In this document: positions 8,682 to 16,225 of the stretch, in pieces
How positions within the stretch are numbered: position 1 is the stretch's first letter
Layout: every line of letters starts with the position of its first letter
NCBI RefSeq assembly: GCF_014267175.1
Contig: NZ_JACMTR010000002.1
Location: 508,001 to 572,000 of the forward strand
Direction: 5' to 3'
Source: Pseudonocardia sp. C8
Lineage (GTDB): Bacteria; Actinomycetota; Actinomycetes; Mycobacteriales; Pseudonocardiaceae
DNA: 64,000 nt
Notes under the pieces: generated by a model
Told to the model about the DNA's origin: nothing
What the model saw: the letters and a program-made list of their open reading frames with translations, nothing else
Database searches by the model: none
Position numbers and translations under genes: made by a program

Positions 8682-8715
8682 GCAGAATACGCAACCAGCG
8701 CTGCAAAATACGCAA
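8682..8715. promoter_or_regulatory. Two 13-bp direct repeats, candidate IclR operators
   Basis: GCAGAATACGCAA (8682-8694) and GCAAAATACGCAA (8703-8715) differ at one base and start exactly 21 bases apart, two helical turns. They are AT-richer than the surroundings and lie between the divergent kinase and D-amino-acid genes. Regulator assignment is inferred from position and from the IclR gene in the operon. Confidence 0.55.
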
Positions 8716-8744
8716 TGATGCAGGTCAGACGCTCAGGAGGCGGC

Positions 8745-10028
8745 ATGACGAGGACGGCGAGCGCGGACGGCGCGCTCCGGCTCGATGCGCTCGGCGACGA
8801 ACGACCCGGCCGGTTCGCCAAGTCCGTTCCGGCGATCACCGGCACGGTGGGCGAGTGGCTCGCGGCGGCCCCGCGGCTGTCCTCGCTGGCCACCCCGGTG
8901 CTGACGCTCGACCGCGCGGCACTGGTCGCGAACGCCGAGCGGATGGCCGGCTGGTGCGCCGCGCACGGGGTCGAGCTGGCGCCGCACGGCAAGACGACGA
9001 TGGCCCCGGCGCTGTGGGAGCTGCAGCTGCGCACCGGCGCCCGGGGCGTCACGGTCGCCACCGGGTGGCAGGCCGCGGTGGCCGTCGAGTTCGGCGTCCG
9101 CTGGATCCAGCTCGCGAACGCCCTGGTCGACCCGCGCGCGCTGCGGGAGCTCGCCGTCGCCCGGGACGCCGACCCCGGCCTCGAGGTGGTGAGCTGGGCC
9201 GACTCGGTCGAGACGGTCGCGGCGATGGAGGCCGGGGTCGGAGACCCCGTCCGGCCGCTGACCGTCCTCGTCGAGCTCGGGGCGCCCGGCGGGCGGACCG
9301 GGGCCCGGTCGGTCGCCGAGGCGGAGCGGGTCGCGGCGGCCGTCGTCGCCAGCCCGGTGCTGCGGCTCGGCGGCGTCGGCGGCTACGAGGGCGCCCTGGC
9401 GCACGACCCGGAGCCGGGCTCGCTCGCCCGGGTCCGCGCCTACCTCGACGACCTCGCCGAGCTGCACCGCAGGGTGCGGCCCGGGTACGAGACCGAGGAG
9501 GTCGTGGTGACCGCCGGCGGCAGCGCCTACTTCGACCAGGTCGCCGCGGCACTGGCCGGGCTCGCCGACGACCGCACCCGGGTGGTGCTGCGCTCGGGCG
9601 CCTACCTGGTACACGACGACGGCTTCTACCGCGGCATCTCCCCGCTGACCCGGGAGGAGGGGGAGCCGTTCCGGTCCGCGATGCACGCCTGGGCGCGGGT
9701 CGTCTCCACCCCCGAGCCGGGGCTGGCCCTGCTCGATGCCGGGAAGCGGGACGTGCCCTTCGACGAGGGCCTGCCCGAGCCGCAGCTGCTCGCCGACGAC
9801 CTCGGTGAACCGGCCCGGCCGCTGGCGGGCACGGTCACGGCCGTCAACGACCAGCACGCCTTCCTGCGCACCGACTCGCCGGTCCGGGTCGGGCAGGTCG
9901 TCCGGCTCGGGCTCTCGCACCCGTGCACCGCGTTCGACAAGTGGCGCTGGATCCCGCTGCTCGACGGCTCCGCCGGTACCGACGATCCCGACCCGCGGGT
10001 CGCCGACCTGGTCCGGACGTTCTTCTGA
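8745..10028 (+). CDS. D-serine dehydratase/D-threonine aldolase-like PLP enzyme
   Basis: 427 residues, fold-type III PLP enzyme related to alanine racemase. The PLP lysine is in VELAPHGKTTMAPALWELQL, where HGKT is the family motif. The C-terminal D-serine-dehydratase-like domain keeps a zinc-binding His-x-Cys motif in LGLSHPCTAFDKW. Such enzymes eliminate or cleave D-serine, D-threonine or similar D-amino acids. ATG at 8745 has a strong AGGAGG five bases before it, which is preferred over the upstream ATG at 8715 that overlaps the second operator repeat. The stop overlaps the next start (TGATG), so it is coupled to the D-aminoacylase. Confidence 0.85.
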   Translation: MTRTASADGALRLDALGDERPGRFAKSVPAITGTVGEWLAAAPRLSSLATPVLTLDRAALVANAERMAGWCAAHGVELAPHGKTTMAPALWELQLRTGARGVTVATGWQAAVAVEFGVRWIQLANALVDPRALRELAVARDADPGLEVVSWADSVETVAAMEAGVGDPVRPLTVLVELGAPGGRTGARSVAEAERVAAAVVASPVLRLGGVGGYEGALAHDPEPGSLARVRAYLDDLAELHRRVRPGYETEEVVVTAGGSAYFDQVAAALAGLADDRTRVVLRSGAYLVHDDGFYRGISPLTREEGEPFRSAMHAWARVVSTPEPGLALLDAGKRDVPFDEGLPEPQLLADDLGEPARPLAGTVTAVNDQHAFLRTDSPVRVGQVVRLGLSHPCTAFDKWRWIPLLDGSAGTDDPDPRVADLVRTFF

Positions 10029-11638
10029 TGCGCACCCTGCTGACGGGCGGCACGGTCGTCGACGGGACCGGCGCCCCCGGGTTCCGGGCCGACGTCGTGG
10101 TCGAGGACGCGCGGATCGCCGTGGTCGGCGACGGGGCCGGGACCCGCCCGGACCGGGTCGTCGACGCCCGCGGGATGGTCGTCGCCCCCGGGTTCGTCGA
10201 CATGCACGCCCACTCGGACCTGCGGCTGCTCACCGAGCCGGCACATCTGGCGAAGGTCTCCCAGGGGGTGACCACCGAGGTCCTCGGCCAGGACGGGCTG
10301 TCCTACGCCCCGGTCGACGACGACGTCCTCGCCGTGCTCCGCCGCAAGATCGCCGGCTGGAACGGCGACCCGGGGGACGAGCTGTTCAGCTGGCGCAGCG
10401 TGGCCGGCTACCTGGACCGCCTGGACCGGGGCATCGCCGGCAACGCCGCCTACCTCGTCCCGCACGGGACCGTGCGCGCCCTGGTCTGCGGCTGGGACGA
10501 CCGGCCCGCCACGACCTCCGAGATCCGGCGGATGCAGGAGCTGGTCCGCACCGGCATGGCCGAGGGCGCGGTCGGGTTGTCCGCCGGTCTCACCTACACC
10601 CCCGGGATGTACGCCGACGGCTCCGAGCTGGTCGAGCTGTGCCGCACCGTGGGCGAGCTGGGCGGGTTCTTCGCCCCGCACCACCGCAGCTACGGCGCCG
10701 GCGCGCTGGAGGCCTACGCCGAGATGATCGGCGTCGCGGACCTGTCGGGCTGCGCGCTGCACCTGGCGCACGCGACGCTGAACTTCGGCCCGAACCGCGG
10801 CCGGGCCGGCGAGCTGATCGCGATGCTGGACGCGGCGATCGCCGGCGGCGCCGACATCACCCTGGACACCTACCCCTACCTGCCCGGCGCGACGACGCTG
10901 TCGGCGATCCTGCCGAGCTGGTCGCAGTCCGGCGGGCACCAGGCGACGCTCGAGCGGCTGCAGGACCCCGCCGCCCGCGCCCGGATCCGGGACGACCTGG
11001 AGGTCCGCGGCTCCGACGGCTGCCACGGCGTCGTCGCCGAGTGGGACACCATCGAGATCAGCGGAGTCACCAACCCCGAGCTGGCCGGCTACGTCGGCCG
11101 GACCATCGCCGAGATCGCCGGGACCGGTGACCCGTTCGCGACCTGCGTCGACATCCTGATCCGGGACGACCTCGGCACCGGGATCCTGCAGCACGTCGGC
11201 CACGAGGAGAACGTGCGGGCGATCATGCAGCATCCCCGGCACACCGCGGGCAGCGACGGGCTGCTGGTCGGGGCGAAGCCGCACCCGCGGGCCTGGGGCA
11301 CGTTCCCGCGCTACCTCGGGCACTACTGCCGCGAGCTGGGTCTGTTCTCGCTGGAGGAGTGCGTCGCGCACCTCACCGGCCGCGCCGCGGCCCGGCTGCG
11401 GCTCGCCGACCGGGGGCTGGTCCGGGAGGGACTGGCCGCCGACCTCGTCGTGTTCGACCCGGACGCGGTGACCGACACCGCGACCTTCGCCGAGCCGGCA
11501 CAGCAGCCGGCCGGCATCCCGTACGTGCTGGTGAACGGCGTCCTCGCGATCGAGGACGGCGAGCGGACCCCGGCACTCGCCGGGCGCGCGCTGCGCCGCC
11601 GTGCCGACGGGACGACCGCCCCTCTGGAAGGACTGTGA
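10028..11638 (+). CDS. N-acyl-D-amino-acid deacylase (D-aminoacylase family)
   Basis: 536 residues of the amidohydrolase superfamily, which hydrolyses N-acyl-D-amino acids to the free D-amino acid and a fatty or short acid. Metal-binding HxH appears in PGFVDMHAHSDLRLL near residue 60. The later metal histidines are in FFAPHHRSYGAG and LHLAHATLN, and the catalytic aspartate is in HTAGSDGLLVGAKPHPRAWG. The first 60 residues and the last 80 form the small beta-sandwich typical of the family. Start and stop both overlap neighbours by a base or more, placing it between the PLP lyase and the GntP permease in one operon. It would feed the lyase with D-amino acids released from N-acyl derivatives. 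Confidence 0.9.
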   Translation: MRTLLTGGTVVDGTGAPGFRADVVVEDARIAVVGDGAGTRPDRVVDARGMVVAPGFVDMHAHSDLRLLTEPAHLAKVSQGVTTEVLGQDGLSYAPVDDDVLAVLRRKIAGWNGDPGDELFSWRSVAGYLDRLDRGIAGNAAYLVPHGTVRALVCGWDDRPATTSEIRRMQELVRTGMAEGAVGLSAGLTYTPGMYADGSELVELCRTVGELGGFFAPHHRSYGAGALEAYAEMIGVADLSGCALHLAHATLNFGPNRGRAGELIAMLDAAIAGGADITLDTYPYLPGATTLSAILPSWSQSGGHQATLERLQDPAARARIRDDLEVRGSDGCHGVVAEWDTIEISGVTNPELAGYVGRTIAEIAGTGDPFATCVDILIRDDLGTGILQHVGHEENVRAIMQHPRHTAGSDGLLVGAKPHPRAWGTFPRYLGHYCRELGLFSLEECVAHLTGRAAARLRLADRGLVREGLAADLVVFDPDAVTDTATFAEPAQQPAGIPYVLVNGVLAIEDGERTPALAGRALRRRADGTTAPLEGL

Positions 11639-13137
11639 TGACCGCCGTCGTCGACTGGTTACGCCACGACACCGCCGGACTGCTGACGCTGGCCGCGCTC
11701 AGCGTGGCCGTACTGCTCCTGCTGATCATGCGGCTGCGCCTGGAGCCGTTCATCGCCCTGATCGTCACCAGCGTGCTGGTCGCCCTCATCGCCGGTGTCT
11801 CGGTCACCGACCTGGTCGGATCGCCGCTCTCGGCGTCGGACTCGCTGCTCGAGACCGGGTTCGCCAAGATCCTCGGCCACATCGCACCGATCATCGGGCT
11901 CGGCACCGTGCTCGGCGCGATCATGGAACGGTCCGGGGGTGCGGACGCGCTCACCGAACGGCTGCTGCGGCTGTTCGGACCCAAGGGCGCGCCGCTGGCG
12001 ATGGGCATCACCGGCCTGGTCCTGGGTATCCCGGTCTTCTTCGACATCGGGATCTTCGTGCTCGCCCCGCTGGTCTACGTCGCCGCACGCCGCGGCGGGG
12101 GCTCGCTGGTGCGGTACGCGATGCCGATGCTCGCCGGCCTGTCGATGACGCACGCCTTCCTGCCGCCGCATCCCGGCCCGGTCACCGCGGGTGGCCTGCT
12201 CGGCGTCGGCATGGGCTGGATCATCGCCATGGGCCTGCTCTGCGGCATCCCGGCCTGGCTGGTCGCCGGTGTGTGGTGGGGCTCGGTGATCGGCAAGCGG
12301 GTTCTGGTCGACGTCCCGGAGGACGCGCCCGGCGCGCCGGCGCACTCCGGCGACCCGGGCAGCGCCGGTGGCACGGCCGCCGCGCCCGTCACCGGCCCGG
12401 ACGGCGGCGCCGAGGCGGGCACGACGACCCGCACCGCCGAGCGTCCGGCGGTCGCGGCGCCACCGCCGCCGTCGGTCACGCTGATCGCGACGATCATCGC
12501 CGTGCCGTTGCTCCTGATCCTCGGCGCGACCGTCGGCGCCGTGACCCTGCCCGAGGGAGCCGTGGTCCGGGACGTCCTGGTCCTGCTCGGCACCCCGACC
12601 ATCGCCCTGACGCTCAGCGTGCTGCTCGCCGCGTACCTGCTGGGCGTCCGGCGGGGGACGAGCATGGCCGAGCTGGGCCGGATCTCCGGCGAGTCGCTGC
12701 GCCCGGTCGGGATGATCCTGCTGGTCGTCGGGGCCGGCGCGTTCTTCGGCAAGGTCCTTCAGGAGACCGGCGTGGGCGACGCGCTGGCCGGCTCGATGAC
12801 CGCGATCGGCCTGCCCGTGATCGCATCGGCCTACCTGATCAGTGCGGCGCTGCGGGTCGCGCAGGGCTCGGCGACGGTCGCGATCGTGACGACGGCGGGC
12901 ATCATCGGCCCGACCGTCGCGACCGGCGGGTACTCGCAGGCGCAGATCGCGCTCATCGTCGTCGCGGTGTCGGCGGGGTCGATCATCGCCAGCCACGTCA
13001 ACGACGGCGGGTTCTGGATCGTCGCGAAGTACTTCAACATGTCGGTCTCGGACACGCTGAAGACGTGGACGGTGCTGGAGACCATCCTGTCCGTGGTCGG
13101 GTTCGCCGCGGCGGGCCTGGTGTGGGTGCTGGTCTGA
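11638..13137 (+). CDS. GntP-family permease
   Basis: 499 residues with about 12-14 hydrophobic segments and GntP family signatures (GSGFAKILGHIAPIIGLGTV-like region, PVFFDIGIFVLAPLVY, PHPGPVTAGGLLG). GntP proteins import gluconate and other organic acids with protons; DsdX, a relative, carries D-serine, which suits this operon. A cytoplasmic loop of about 50 residues near position 230-275 is a low-complexity Ala/Gly/Pro insertion longer than in E. coli relatives. Codon 8 is TTA (11659-11661), rare in such GC-rich genomes and dependent on a UAA-anticodon tRNA-Leu. Last gene of the rightward operon, followed by a hairpin. Confidence 0.9.
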   Translation: MTAVVDWLRHDTAGLLTLAALSVAVLLLLIMRLRLEPFIALIVTSVLVALIAGVSVTDLVGSPLSASDSLLETGFAKILGHIAPIIGLGTVLGAIMERSGGADALTERLLRLFGPKGAPLAMGITGLVLGIPVFFDIGIFVLAPLVYVAARRGGGSLVRYAMPMLAGLSMTHAFLPPHPGPVTAGGLLGVGMGWIIAMGLLCGIPAWLVAGVWWGSVIGKRVLVDVPEDAPGAPAHSGDPGSAGGTAAAPVTGPDGGAEAGTTTRTAERPAVAAPPPPSVTLIATIIAVPLLLILGATVGAVTLPEGAVVRDVLVLLGTPTIALTLSVLLAAYLLGVRRGTSMAELGRISGESLRPVGMILLVVGAGAFFGKVLQETGVGDALAGSMTAIGLPVIASAYLISAALRVAQGSATVAIVTTAGIIGPTVATGGYSQAQIALIVVAVSAGSIIASHVNDGGFWIVAKYFNMSVSDTLKTWTVLETILSVVGFAAAGLVWVLV

Positions 13138-13154
13138 CCGGGCCGTGGCCCGGT
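13137..13154. terminator. Hairpin between convergent gntP-like and nitrile hydratase genes
   Basis: ACCGGGCC-GT-GGCCCGGT is a perfect eight-base inverted repeat starting at the last base of the permease stop codon. It sits in the 23-base gap between two convergent operons, so it may end transcription from both sides. Confidence 0.55.
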
Positions 13155-13160
13155 TCCCGG

Positions 13161-13493
13161 TCAGGGGCGCTGCGGGTCGGCGTCCAGCGTGACCGGCGAG
13201 CCGTGCGGGGTGGCGGCCGCGGCCCGCTGCCAGGCGGCGGTGCGCGCGTCGAGCGAACCGGGATCGGTGAGGCCGCGGTCGGTGACCAGCGCCTCCAGGG
13301 CGGCCAGCCAGGCGTCCCAGTAGGCCGCGCCGCCGGCCAGCCGGGCGCCCAGTGCCGCGGCGAACTCCGCCCGGTCCAGCAACCCGCGGTCCTGCAGCGC
13401 CACCGCGATCGCGAACGCCTCCGCCTGCCACGGTGCGTCGAACACCGGCTCGTGCGGCACCGGCTCGCCGGCGCGCGGGTCAGGCCGGCTCAA
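13161..13493 (-). CDS. Nitrile hydratase accessory (activator) protein
   Basis: 110 residues with EPVFDAPWQAEAFAIAVALQ and YWDAWLAALEALVTDRGL, matching the small nitrile hydratase accessory family that helps load the metal into the alpha subunit (also related to the beta-subunit N terminus). The start is TTG at 13493, inside the end of the beta-subunit gene: the last codons of beta overlap by 14 bases. Third gene of the alpha - beta - activator operon. No separate cobalt transporter or amidase follows. Confidence 0.85.
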   Translation of the reverse strand: MSRPDPRAGEPVPHEPVFDAPWQAEAFAIAVALQDRGLLDRAEFAAALGARLAGGAAYWDAWLAALEALVTDRGLTDPGSLDARTAAWQRAAAATPHGSPVTLDADPQRP

Positions 13494-14139
13494 GGTAGCT
13501 CTCCCAGGCGTCCACCGAGACCGTCGTGGTCGGGTCGGCGTCCGGGCCCCACAGCTCCGGACCGGTGAAGACGACCGTGTAGAGCTGCTCCGGGCACTCC
13601 CCGCGGCCGTGTGCGCGGGCGTCGGGCAGCACGTGCGCGCCCCGCCGCGCCTCCACCGTCCCGCACCGGCCGCGGACGTAACGGGGCAGGCGGGTGTGCC
13701 CCCGCGGGTGCATCACGCGGGCGCGCACCCGGTCACCGGGCCCGAACCGGGGCGGAGCGGGAGCCTCCCGCTCGGTGGGCGCGCCGGTCGCGAGCACCGC
13801 GGCGGCGCCCGCGGCGTCCAGCGGGGCCGGGGCGGGCACGGCGGGGCGCAGCGACCGGCCCGCGGCGAGCTCGTCCGCGCCGACCAGGCCGTGCGCGACC
13901 AGCAGCCGCTCGGTCGCCTCCAGCCAGATCTCGTAGTAGCTGAGGTTCAGGTACAGGGGCGGGGGCAGGGACTCGCGGGCGTGCCGGGACTCGTCGATCG
14001 ACCAGCTGCCGGGGCGGGCCGCGGCCAGGGTCAGCGCCAGCACCAGCTTCTCCCAGTCGGCGTGGAACCGGACCTGCTCGGGTTCCGGCACGACCGGGCC
14101 GAATCCCATCGCGCCGCCGAGGTCGTGCGCGCCGTTCAC
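13480..14139 (-). CDS. Nitrile hydratase subunit beta
   Basis: 219 residues. It starts [16 protein letters not shown], the standard beta-subunit N terminus, and ends with the SH3-like domain containing [26 protein letters not shown]. Other conserved blocks are [27 protein letters not shown] residues 50-75. The start is GTG at 14139, overlapping the alpha-subunit stop (GTGA). Together with the alpha subunit it hydrates nitriles to amides in the cytosol. Length is close to the usual 210-235. Confidence 0.92.
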   Translation of the reverse strand: MNGAHDLGGAMGFGPVVPEPEQVRFHADWEKLVLALTLAAARPGSWSIDESRHARESLPPPLYLNLSYYEIWLEATERLLVAHGLVGADELAAGRSLRPAVPAPAPLDAAGAAAVLATGAPTEREAPAPPRFGPGDRVRARVMHPRGHTRLPRYVRGRCGTVEARRGAHVLPDARAHGRGECPEQLYTVVFTGPELWGPDADPTTTVSVDAWESYLEPA

Positions 14140-14717
14140 CCCGTCACCAGCCGGGTGCCGATCATCGAGTCCCGGGACACGATCGCGGCCAGCTCGTCGA
14201 CCGACCAGCCCTCGGTGCCGGCCGGGCGCTGCGGCACGACCAGGTAGCGCAGCTCGGAGGTGGAGTCGTGCACCCGGATCGCGACGTCGTCGCCCAGCAC
14301 CGTCCCGAACTCGGCGAGCACCCCGCGGGGGTCGAGCACCGCCCGGGAACGGTAGGCGGGGGACTTGTACCAGACCGGGGGCAGGCCCAGGACCGGCCAC
14401 GGGTAGCAGGAGCACAGCGTGCACACCACGAGGTGGTGCTCCCGGTCGCTGTTGAACACCGCCGCGAGGTGCTCGCCGCCGCGGCCGCCGAACCCGAGCT
14501 CGGCCACCGCGGCGGTGGCGTCCGCCGCGAGCCGCTCGGCGTACGCCGGGTCGGTCCAGGCCCGGGCGACCACCTGCGCGCCGTTGCGGGGGCCGACCCG
14601 GTGCGCGTAGGTCTCGACGATCTCGTCGAGCGCGGCGGGGTCGACGTGGCCCTTCTCGACCAGGATCGACTCCAGTGCCCGTACCCGGGCCTCCACCGGC
14701 CTCGGCTCGCTGCTCAC
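14136..14717 (-). CDS. Nitrile hydratase subunit alpha, cobalt type
   Basis: 193 residues, hydrates nitriles to amides together with beta. The metal claw is [10 protein letters not shown] with Cys99, Thr100, Cys102, Ser103 and Cys104. Threonine in the second position marks the non-corrin cobalt class, whereas iron enzymes have serine; the second and third cysteines are oxidised in the mature enzyme. [20 protein letters not shown] and the C-terminal [17 protein letters not shown] are also typical. The N-terminal part of the motif ([10 protein letters not shown]) is slightly unusual in having His-His before the claw. First gene of the operon; no amidase gene is adjacent to process the amide. 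Confidence 0.93.
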   Translation of the reverse strand: MSSEPRPVEARVRALESILVEKGHVDPAALDEIVETYAHRVGPRNGAQVVARAWTDPAYAERLAADATAAVAELGFGGRGGEHLAAVFNSDREHHLVVCTLCSCYPWPVLGLPPVWYKSPAYRSRAVLDPRGVLAEFGTVLGDDVAIRVHDSTSELRYLVVPQRPAGTEGWSVDELAAIVSRDSMIGTRLVTG

Positions 14718-14756
14718 CGGGCCGACGCTAACGACCCGGCCGCCGGGCGTCGAGGC

Positions 14757-15638
14757 TCAGCGGGTGGCGAGCGCGTCCGCGTAGTCCTCGGCCTGCAGCG
14801 GCGTCAGGTCGGAGACCCGCAGGAAGTCGCCGAGGGTGGTGCCGGTGGCGCCGGAGTCGACGTTGCGCGGTCCCCGGCCCTCGCGGACGTCGTCCAGGTT
14901 GATGGTGCGCAGGTCGTAGGAGAACCGGGTGACGCCGGAGGTGTTCGGCGCCGACGCGTGCAGGTGGTTCGAGGAGAACATGAACACGTCACCGGACTGC
15001 CCGGCGATCCGGATCTCGCCGCGGGAGTCGAACTCCTCCAGCGGCAGCGGGTGCGGACGGGTGTCGGCCTCCTTGTTGTCCGCCGCCGCGGTCCGGTGCT
15101 TGGCGACCCACTCGTCGTAGTCGTACTGGTTCGACCCGTTCTTCACCGGCTTGTCGAAGTAGTCGGTGTACATGCTCATGACGTTCTCGCCGACCACCGG
15201 GAAGACCGGCGTCCAGTAGTTCACGAGCTGCTGCGGGTGGCCGTACCACATGTCGCGGTGCGCCTTGTAGTTGTAGGACACCCCGGCGGTGAGGAACTGG
15301 TCGGCCGGGATGACGCGCAGCCGCGGGATGTCGAAGTAGGTGCGCTCCGGGTCGACGCCGAGGTCGATCGCGAACTGCTGGCACAGCTCCTTGGTGCGCT
15401 GCCCGTTGGTGAACTCGCCCTTGAGCGGCTCGACGCGGCGGATGAACTCGTCGACGTCCATCTCGTACTGGGCGCGCTCGGGGTCCAGCCCCTCGAACGC
15501 CTGGGAGATCAGGTCCTTGGCGTGGTCGGCGAGCGCGTCCGCACCGGCGATGTCGGTGTAGAGGAAGAAGTTGCCCCGGAACAGGGACTCGCGGCGGTCG
15601 TCGTCGCCGATCCGGCGGTTCAGGTAGACCGTGATCAA
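14757..15638 (-). CDS. Putative Fe(II)/2-oxoglutarate-dependent oxygenase (phytanoyl-CoA-dioxygenase-like fold)
   Basis: 293 residues. I do not recognise the exact family, but the facial triad is visible: His127-x-Asp129 in NYKAHRDMWYGHP and a distal His227 in SNHLHASAPNTSG, followed ten or so residues on by an arginine in VTRFSYDLRTI that could bind 2-oxoglutarate. It therefore looks like a mononuclear non-haem iron hydroxylase and not a halogenase, since the Asp is kept. Start TTG 15638 is chosen because GAGGAG lies six bases upstream; ATG 15671 is in frame but has no ribosome site. It lies 39 bases upstream of the nitrile hydratase operon on the same strand, and may share its promoter. The substrate is unknown. 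Confidence 0.6.
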   Translation of the reverse strand: MITVYLNRRIGDDDRRESLFRGNFFLYTDIAGADALADHAKDLISQAFEGLDPERAQYEMDVDEFIRRVEPLKGEFTNGQRTKELCQQFAIDLGVDPERTYFDIPRLRVIPADQFLTAGVSYNYKAHRDMWYGHPQQLVNYWTPVFPVVGENVMSMYTDYFDKPVKNGSNQYDYDEWVAKHRTAAADNKEADTRPHPLPLEEFDSRGEIRIAGQSGDVFMFSSNHLHASAPNTSGVTRFSYDLRTINLDDVREGRGPRNVDSGATGTTLGDFLRVSDLTPLQAEDYADALATR

Positions 15639-15838
15639 CGCGTGCTCCTCGGTACGGCATCCGGGGCGCAACCCCCGCTGACACCGCCGACGCTAGCGCA
15701 CCCGTTCGGGTGCCGTTCTACGAAGAAACGTAGTAGTCAGAGGTCTGTGACACGGTGTCCCGATCGTCCGGTTGGCGGCGCCCGCGGGTGGCGGCGCGGG
15801 CACGGATGTCCGCGATCAGCCCCGGTGACCCCGCACCG
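15639..15838. other. Intergenic region upstream of the oxygenase
   Basis: About 200 bases with no gene recognised. A short AT-richer stretch near 15718-15745 (ACGAAGAAACGTAGTAGTC on the plus strand) is where the leftward promoter for the oxygenase and nitrile hydratase genes would be expected. Confidence 0.4.
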
Positions 15839-16051
15839 CTACCGCCCGGCTCGGGCGGCCGCCGGTGGAACCGCCTCTGTCGTCGGCGGCCCTGCCTCTG
15901 ACGGCACGACCGCGCAGGCCGGGACGCAGAGCCCGCCACACGGCCGGCCACCGGGGTGGGGCGGCCGCCCGGAGGCGGCGGTGGGATCGATCAGTCCGGT
16001 CAGGGGGACGTGCCAGGAGCCCGGGGCCGGGCTGGGTGTGGTGGTGGACAT
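15839..16051 (-). CDS. Small proline-rich hypothetical protein
   Basis: 70 residues, not recognised. It begins [20 protein letters not shown] after a good ribosome site (GAGGGA, six bases before the ATG). A short cysteine cluster follows (CGGLCVPAC, residues 39-47), and the rest is rich in Pro, Ala and Gly. No membrane segment is seen. It is divergent from mfd. The start and ribosome site favour a real gene, but the amino-acid composition is also what GC-rich noise produces. Confidence 0.4.
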   Translation of the reverse strand: MSTTTPSPAPGSWHVPLTGLIDPTAASGRPPHPGGRPCGGLCVPACAVVPSEAGPPTTEAVPPAAARAGR

Positions 16052-16225
16052 GCCGGTTCCCTCGTCGCCGGCGTGATGGATGTGACGGGCTGCTCGGGCC
16101 GGGCGGAACCCGCCGGGGCAGCGGCGTATCGTCGACGGTCGGCAACCCGCCCGGGCCGTCGCCGCGTCCCGGGCACGCGTGTGTCCCCACCCCGTTCCAC
16201 CCCACAGCGAGGAGCCAGCGCCGCC

